From: Desulfocarbo sp964620595
GTDB lineage: Bacteria > Desulfobacterota > Desulfarculia > Desulfarculales > Desulfarculaceae
Direction: 5' to 3'
DNA: 64,000 bases
Assembly (NCBI GenBank): GCA_964620595.1
Contig: CAZUHP010000002.1
Span: 1-64,000 of the forward strand
The translations under genes and the position numbers were made by a program. The notes under the pieces are model-generated. The model made no database searches. It saw nothing but the letters and a program-made list of their open reading frames with translations, and had not been told where the DNA came from. Shown here piece after piece: positions 60,157 through 64,000 of this stretch; the first letter of the stretch is position 1, and every line of letters begins with the position of its first letter.

Positions 60157-61350
60157 CTACCCTCCGGCCGCCTGTTTCAAGATGTCGAGCAAGCGCTGGG
60201 CGCTGGCCACCCAGGTGCGGCCGGCCACGCTGGCGGCCAGCTCGGCCGGGTCCCACTCGCGTTCCAGCACCGTGCCCAGGGCCCGGGCCAAATCGGCGGC
60301 ATCGCCCGGCGCGGCCAGGAATCCCTGGCGGCCATCACTCACCAGGGAAGGAACCCCGCCCACCCGGGAGGCGGCCACCGGCCGGCCCGCGGCCAAGGCC
60401 TCCAATACCGCATTGGGTTCGCCCTCGCGCAGGCTGGGCAGCACCAGGCAGTCGCAGGCAGCCAGGTAGGCGGCCACGCGTTCGTGAGTAACCTCGCCGA
60501 CCCACACAACCCGTCCGGCCAGGCCCAGCTCCTGGGCCCGGGTCTTCAGCTCCGGGGCCAGGGGGCCGGTGCCCACCACCACCAGGCCCGCCTCTTTCGG
60601 CAGGCGGTGGAGGGCCTCCAGGGCGATCCCTGGTCCCTTTTCCGGCACCAGGTGGCCCACGAACAGGACCAAGCGGGCCTTGGGGTCCAGGCCCAGCTCG
60701 CGCCGGGCCGCGGCCCGGTCGCGGGGACGAAAGAGGCCGGTGTCCACGCCATTGGGCAGCACCACCACCCGCTCGGCCGGGACCCCCAGGGCCAGCACCT
60801 TTTCGCGCAGGGCGGCGCTCACCGTGGTCACCAGGCGCGCCCCTCCGAGGGCCTGGCGGATGTAGGGTCGGCGCGCGGGGTCGGTGGCCATGTAGTTGAG
60901 GTCAGAGCCCAGCACCTGGAGCACTGCGGGCAGGCCCAGGCGGCGGGCCGCCCTCACCCCGGCCCAGCCGTCGGGATATGCCCAGTTGGCCAGCACCACC
61001 TGGGGGCGCAGCTCCTGGGCCAGGGAGCGCAGGGACGGCCAGGCGCAGGCCAAGAGGAGCCGGCCCTGCCACCCGCGGGCCAGGCGGGGGACATACCAGA
61101 ACACCGGCCGCCGCACCGGAAAGGGGTCCTCGGGCGGCGGGCCGGCCTGGTTGCGCCGGGAAGCGGGCAGGAGTTGGGTGAACGGCACTGGCGCCACCAG
61201 GGCCAGGCGGGCCATTCCGGCCAGGGCGCCGAATTGCTGGCGGTTGTACATGCCCTGGCTCGGCGCGTGGCGATTGGGCCACAGGCTGGCCAGGGCCAAC
61301 ACCCGCAGCCGCCCCTCCCGGGCGTCCTTTGGTGAAAGGTCAGGGCTCAT
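60157..61350 (-). CDS. Glycosyltransferase family 4
   Basis: A 397-residue GT4 enzyme. It has LASLWPNRHAPSQGMYNRQQF at the N-terminus, GSDLNYMATDP, PNGVDTGLF and GHLVPEKG, and the E(x7)E-type donor region SLREGEPNAVLEALAAGRPVAAS. The ATG at 61350 is used; a GTG at 61368 would add six residues. It is divergent from another GT4 gene at 61461, with the promoter region between them. Confidence 0.9.
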   Translation of the reverse strand: MSPDLSPKDAREGRLRVLALASLWPNRHAPSQGMYNRQQFGALAGMARLALVAPVPFTQLLPASRRNQAGPPPEDPFPVRRPVFWYVPRLARGWQGRLLLACAWPSLRSLAQELRPQVVLANWAYPDGWAGVRAARRLGLPAVLQVLGSDLNYMATDPARRPYIRQALGGARLVTTVSAALREKVLALGVPAERVVVLPNGVDTGLFRPRDRAAARRELGLDPKARLVLFVGHLVPEKGPGIALEALHRLPKEAGLVVVGTGPLAPELKTRAQELGLAGRVVWVGEVTHERVAAYLAACDCLVLPSLREGEPNAVLEALAAGRPVAASRVGGVPSLVSDGRQGFLAAPGDAADLARALGTVLEREWDPAELAASVAGRTWVASAQRLLDILKQAAGG

Positions 61351-61390
61351 GCCCCCAGATTCTAGCACACCGGCTCAAGTACGGCTCTGG

Positions 61391-61420
61391 TTGACAAGGT
61401 GGGAGCTAAAAGCCTATTTG
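61391..61420 (+). promoter_or_regulatory. Putative sigma-70 promoter for the plus-strand glycosyltransferases
   Basis: A perfect -35 hexamer TTGACA (61391-61396) is followed after 18 bases by TATTTG (61415-61420), 3/6 match to the -10 consensus. It lies in the 110-base gap between divergent GT4 genes and 41 bases before the start at 61461. Confidence 0.4.
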
Positions 61421-61460
61421 TGGTGGAAGCCCTGCCACCCACGGAGAGGATCGCCCGCCC

Positions 61461-62594
61461 ATGCCAGCACCGCTCAAGGTCCTGCACATCTGCCACAGCC
61501 TGCACACCGGCGGGCTGGAGCGGATCGTGGTGGAGATGGTGCGCCGGGGGCCGGAGCACGGCTTCACCAGCCAGGTGGCCACCCTGAGTCCGGGCGGCGA
61601 GTTGGCCGCCCTGGTGGAGAAACTGGGGGGAAGGTGGTGCAGCCTGGACAAGCGCGCCGGCCTGGACTGGCGCCTGGTGGGGCGGATCAGGAAGCTGGCT
61701 CGGCGCATGGACGCCGACCTGTTGCACGCCCACAACGAGGGCGCCGGGCTATATGCGGGCCTGGCCGGCCGCTTGGGTGGCCGGCCGGTGCTCTGCACCC
61801 GCCACGGCCTCAGCTTCGGGGCCGGTTCCCGGGGCGCCTGGTTGCGCCGGGCTGCGGGCTGGCTGTGCCGGCGCACGGTGTGTGTGGGCCGGGACGTATT
61901 GCGCCTGGCCCGCGAGAAGGACCACCTGCCTGCCTCCCGCCTGGCGCTCATTCCCAATGGCGTGGACTGCGAGGTGTTCGCGCCCGACCCGGCGGCAAGG
62001 GACCGCCTGCGCTCGGAGCTGGGCGTGGAGCCGGGCCAGCCGGTGGTGATCAGCGTGGGCCGCCTGGCCCCGGAGAAGGACTACGGCTTGTTGCTGGCCG
62101 CCATGGCCGTCATGGAAAAGGGAGGGCGCGCCGCCGGGGCGCAGGCGCTCCTCCTCCTGGTGGGCCAGGGTCCCGAACGCCCTGGCCTGGAAAAGCTGGC
62201 CGGAGAGCTGGGCCTGGGAAGCCGGGTGCGTTTCCTGGGGGATCGGCGGGATGTGCCGGCCCTGCTCAACGCAGCCGATGTCTTTGCCCTGAGCTCGCTC
62301 TCCGAGGGGGTTCCCATGGCCCTGCTGGAGGCCATGTCCTGTGGCCTGCCCGTGGCGGCCACGGCGGTGGGGGGGGTGCCCGAGGTGGTGGAGCATGGCC
62401 GCAACGGGCTGCTGGTGCATAGGCGGGAGGCCGCGGACTTGGCCCAGGCCCTCTCCCAACTCCTGGACGAGCCAGACCGGGCGCGGGAGCTGGGCCGGGC
62501 CGCCCGGGAGCGCGTGCTGGAACACTTCAGCCTGGAGGCCATGTTGGGTGCCTATGCTGCGCTCTACCGCGGCCTGGCCGGCAAGGGGGCTTAG
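61461..62594 (+). CDS. Glycosyltransferase family 4
   Basis: A 377-residue GT-B enzyme. Motifs: LHICHSLHTGGLERIV, LLHAHNEGAG, IPNGVDCEVF, SVGRLAPEKDYGLLL, LVGQGPE and the E(x7)E donor region LSEGVPMALLEAMSCGLPVAAT. A GGAGAGG element lies about 11 bases before the ATG. The next gene (GT2) starts one base after its stop, so the two form an operon. Confidence 0.92.
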   Translation: MPAPLKVLHICHSLHTGGLERIVVEMVRRGPEHGFTSQVATLSPGGELAALVEKLGGRWCSLDKRAGLDWRLVGRIRKLARRMDADLLHAHNEGAGLYAGLAGRLGGRPVLCTRHGLSFGAGSRGAWLRRAAGWLCRRTVCVGRDVLRLAREKDHLPASRLALIPNGVDCEVFAPDPAARDRLRSELGVEPGQPVVISVGRLAPEKDYGLLLAAMAVMEKGGRAAGAQALLLLVGQGPERPGLEKLAGELGLGSRVRFLGDRRDVPALLNAADVFALSSLSEGVPMALLEAMSCGLPVAATAVGGVPEVVEHGRNGLLVHRREAADLAQALSQLLDEPDRARELGRAARERVLEHFSLEAMLGAYAALYRGLAGKGA

Positions 62595-62595
62595 G

Positions 62596-63486
62596 ATGAG
62601 TGGCCCGGGATGTGACCTCAGCTACGTCATCATCACCTATAACGACGCCGGCCGCCTGCCCCGCGCCCTGGCCTCGGCCGCCCTGGCCGCCACGCGCGCG
62701 GGCTGGGACTATGAGCTGCTGGTGGTGGACAACGGCTCCCAGGACCACACCGCCCAGGTATTGGCCGCCTTTGGCGAGGTATTGGGGCCACGGCTGAAGG
62801 TGTTTCCCCTGGAGCGCAACACTGGCACCACCTACTCGCGCAACCTGGCCCTGCGGGCGGCCCAAGGGCGGCTGGTCTGCGTGTTGGACTCGGACGCCGA
62901 GATACTGGATCAAGACCTGCGGCCCTTGGCCAAGCTGCTGCACGACCTGCCCCTGGTGGGTATCGTGGGGCCGCGCATACTGCTGCCCAGCGGCAAGGTC
63001 TATGACTCGGCCAAGCTGCTGCCCACCCTTGCCGACAAGCTGCTCAAGATCCCCGGCCTGCTCCTGCGGCGGCCCACGATCAACCGCGACTGGTACCCGA
63101 ACTTCCCCTTTGCCCGCCTTGCCTGCGTGCACACCGCCATAAGCTGTTGCTGGTTTTTCCGCCGCGAGCTGTTCAACCGGCTGGGGCCCTTGGACGAGAA
63201 CATATTCTATGCGCCCGAGGACGTGGACTATTGCCTGCGCGCCTGGCAGGCCGGCCGGGCGGTGGTCTACTATCCTTACTTGAGCGTGCTGCACCACACC
63301 CGCCAGACCACCCACCGGCGTCCTTTTTCACGCACCGCCCTGTCCCATCTCAAGGGCTTGCTCTACTACCTGCACAAGCACGGCTACTGGTTCGACCGCA
63401 GCCGCCCGGCGGCGCGCTGGATCGAGCCTCTGGCCCATGCCTTGGAGCCCCGCCTGGCCGCCTGGGAGCAGCGGCATATCAGGTAG
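62596..63486 (+). CDS. Glycosyltransferase family 2
   Basis: A 296-residue GT-A enzyme. LSYVIITYNDAGRL opens the fold, followed by VVDNGSQDHT and the DSDAEI metal site (CVLDSDAEIL). APEDVDYCLRAWQAGR is typical of rhamnosyl-/general GT2 enzymes of cell-surface glycan synthesis. The ATG at 62596 follows AGGGGG and the stop of the preceding GT4. Confidence 0.9.
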   Translation: MSGPGCDLSYVIITYNDAGRLPRALASAALAATRAGWDYELLVVDNGSQDHTAQVLAAFGEVLGPRLKVFPLERNTGTTYSRNLALRAAQGRLVCVLDSDAEILDQDLRPLAKLLHDLPLVGIVGPRILLPSGKVYDSAKLLPTLADKLLKIPGLLLRRPTINRDWYPNFPFARLACVHTAISCCWFFRRELFNRLGPLDENIFYAPEDVDYCLRAWQAGRAVVYYPYLSVLHHTRQTTHRRPFSRTALSHLKGLLYYLHKHGYWFDRSRPAARWIEPLAHALEPRLAAWEQRHIR

Positions 63487-63492
63487 GCCCCT

Positions 63493-63999
63493 CTAGCGGC
63501 CTCGCAGCAGTCTTTGCATGGTTGCGGCGGTTAGCACGCCGTCGATGGGGAGATCTTCTTGCTCTTGAAAGCGGGAGATGGCCCGGCGGGTGGGGGGGTC
63601 CATCTCGCCGCTGAGCTTGGCCGGGCCCAGGCCCTTGGCCTGGAGCAGGGCTTGCACCCGCTTGATCTCCGGCGCGGTGAGCCCGGAGCTGGGCACTTGC
63701 AGGGCCAGGATCGCCACCACCGGGTAGTGGTCCGAGGGGCCTTTTTCCACCACGTAGGCCCGCAGGGAGCGGATGGCCTGGCTGTGGAAGATGTGATCTA
63801 TCTTGGGGCTGGGCAGGTTCTGGTATTGGGACGACTTGAGTTCGGACACCCGGTAGGAGCCCTTGCCGAACAGGCGGGGGAAGGCGTCCTGCATCACCTC
63901 GCTGAGCTGCCGGTAGGGACCAGAGAGGGGGAAGGTGTTCAGGTCGCCGGCCAGGATGCGGTAGCGGTGGCGGTCGGCCTTGATGTCGGCCACCACGCT
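63493..63999 (-). CDS. Endonuclease/exonuclease/phosphatase-family protein with C-terminal peptidoglycan-binding domain (partial)
   Basis: The gene runs off the window edge, so only the C-terminal 168 residues are seen. The first part has the EEP-fold motifs AGDLNTFP, KIDHIFHS and GPSDHYPVV, including the Asp/Asn and Asp/His catalytic pairs. A linker is followed by a PF01471-type peptidoglycan-binding repeat (EIKRVQALLQ...EMDPPTRRAISRFQEQ...GVLTAATMQRLL). The combination suggests an exported phosphatase- or nuclease-like enzyme attached to the cell wall. No signal peptide can be checked. Confidence 0.75.
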   Translation of the reverse strand, partial: SVVADIKADRHRYRILAGDLNTFPLSGPYRQLSEVMQDAFPRLFGKGSYRVSELKSSQYQNLPSPKIDHIFHSQAIRSLRAYVVEKGPSDHYPVVAILALQVPSSGLTAPEIKRVQALLQAKGLGPAKLSGEMDPPTRRAISRFQEQEDLPIDGVLTAATMQRLLRGR

Positions 64000-64000
64000 G

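Noticed and set aside
1..64000. tRNA, rRNA, insertion sequence, phage or plasmid features
   Set aside because: No cloverleaf candidates, transposase or integrase frames, terminal inverted repeats or composition shifts were seen on reading both strands.

Overview
The window is a compact, very GC-rich bacterial chromosome segment with about 49 protein genes on both strands and no rRNA, tRNA, insertion sequence, phage gene or CRISPR array that I can see. The gene content points to an anaerobic Desulfobacterota (deltaproteobacterial) lineage, perhaps near the Desulfarculales. The evidence is an HdrA/MvhD/MetV/MetF locus, formate-tetrahydrofolate ligase, NfnAB, a 2-hydroxyacyl-CoA dehydratase activase-like protein, SelA and cobalamin salvage genes. 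The placement is an inference from gene content, not from a phylogeny.

Layout. 1-3 kb: the tail of a chemoreceptor, GDP-mannose dehydratase and an M20 peptidase. 3.1-7.7 kb: one unrecognised 1533-residue protein. 7.8-12.3 kb: nitroreductase, an IspH protein fused to a UbiA-type membrane domain, a tRNA-dihydrouridine synthase and a COG0731 radical SAM protein. 12.3-16.6 kb: a 1404-residue activase/dehydratase-like protein. 16.6-20 kb: a secreted seven-repeat protein, a secreted SGNH hydrolase, a GGQ ribosome-rescue-type factor and FolE2. 20.1-31.5 kb: the one-carbon and electron-bifurcation block. 31.7-37.7 kb: a methyltransferase, cobU-cobT-cobS and a NuoE/NuoF pair. 38-42 kb: glycogen branching enzyme and amylomaltase. 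42-44 kb: two Dpp/Opp ATPases. 44-48.6 kb: a glycan flippase, two glycosyltransferases and a methyltransferase. 48.8-53.9 kb: glycerate kinase, secreted rhodanese, PilZ, YggT, CheX and NUDIX. 54-58 kb: SelA and a degenerate-GGDEF/TPR protein. 58-63.5 kb: an AEC transporter and four glycosyltransferases. The end holds a partial EEP nuclease-like gene.

The most informative region is 20-37 kb. NfnAB (NADH, ferredoxin and NADPH exchange) is divergent from Fhs. Downstream lies a 1475-residue HdrA-like protein that carries a GltD/NfnB-like NAD(P)H module between two HdrA-like parts. It is followed by MvhD, MetV and MetF, with no HdrB or HdrC. MvhD cannot be read as a normal open frame: an in-frame TGA at 29513-29515 stands where relatives have a conserved cysteine, and a hairpin follows at bacterial-SECIS distance. 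It is therefore best read as a selenoprotein. SelA, encoded 24 kb away in the same window, supports this reading. Together these genes suggest a flavin-based, possibly bifurcating, methylene-tetrahydrofolate reductase branch of the Wood-Ljungdahl pathway.

Other points of note are the IspH-UbiA fusion, the orphan 1533-residue protein, G-tract arrays in two leader regions that share a sequence unit, a perfect inverted repeat in front of nfn, and a structured leader before the rhodanese gene.
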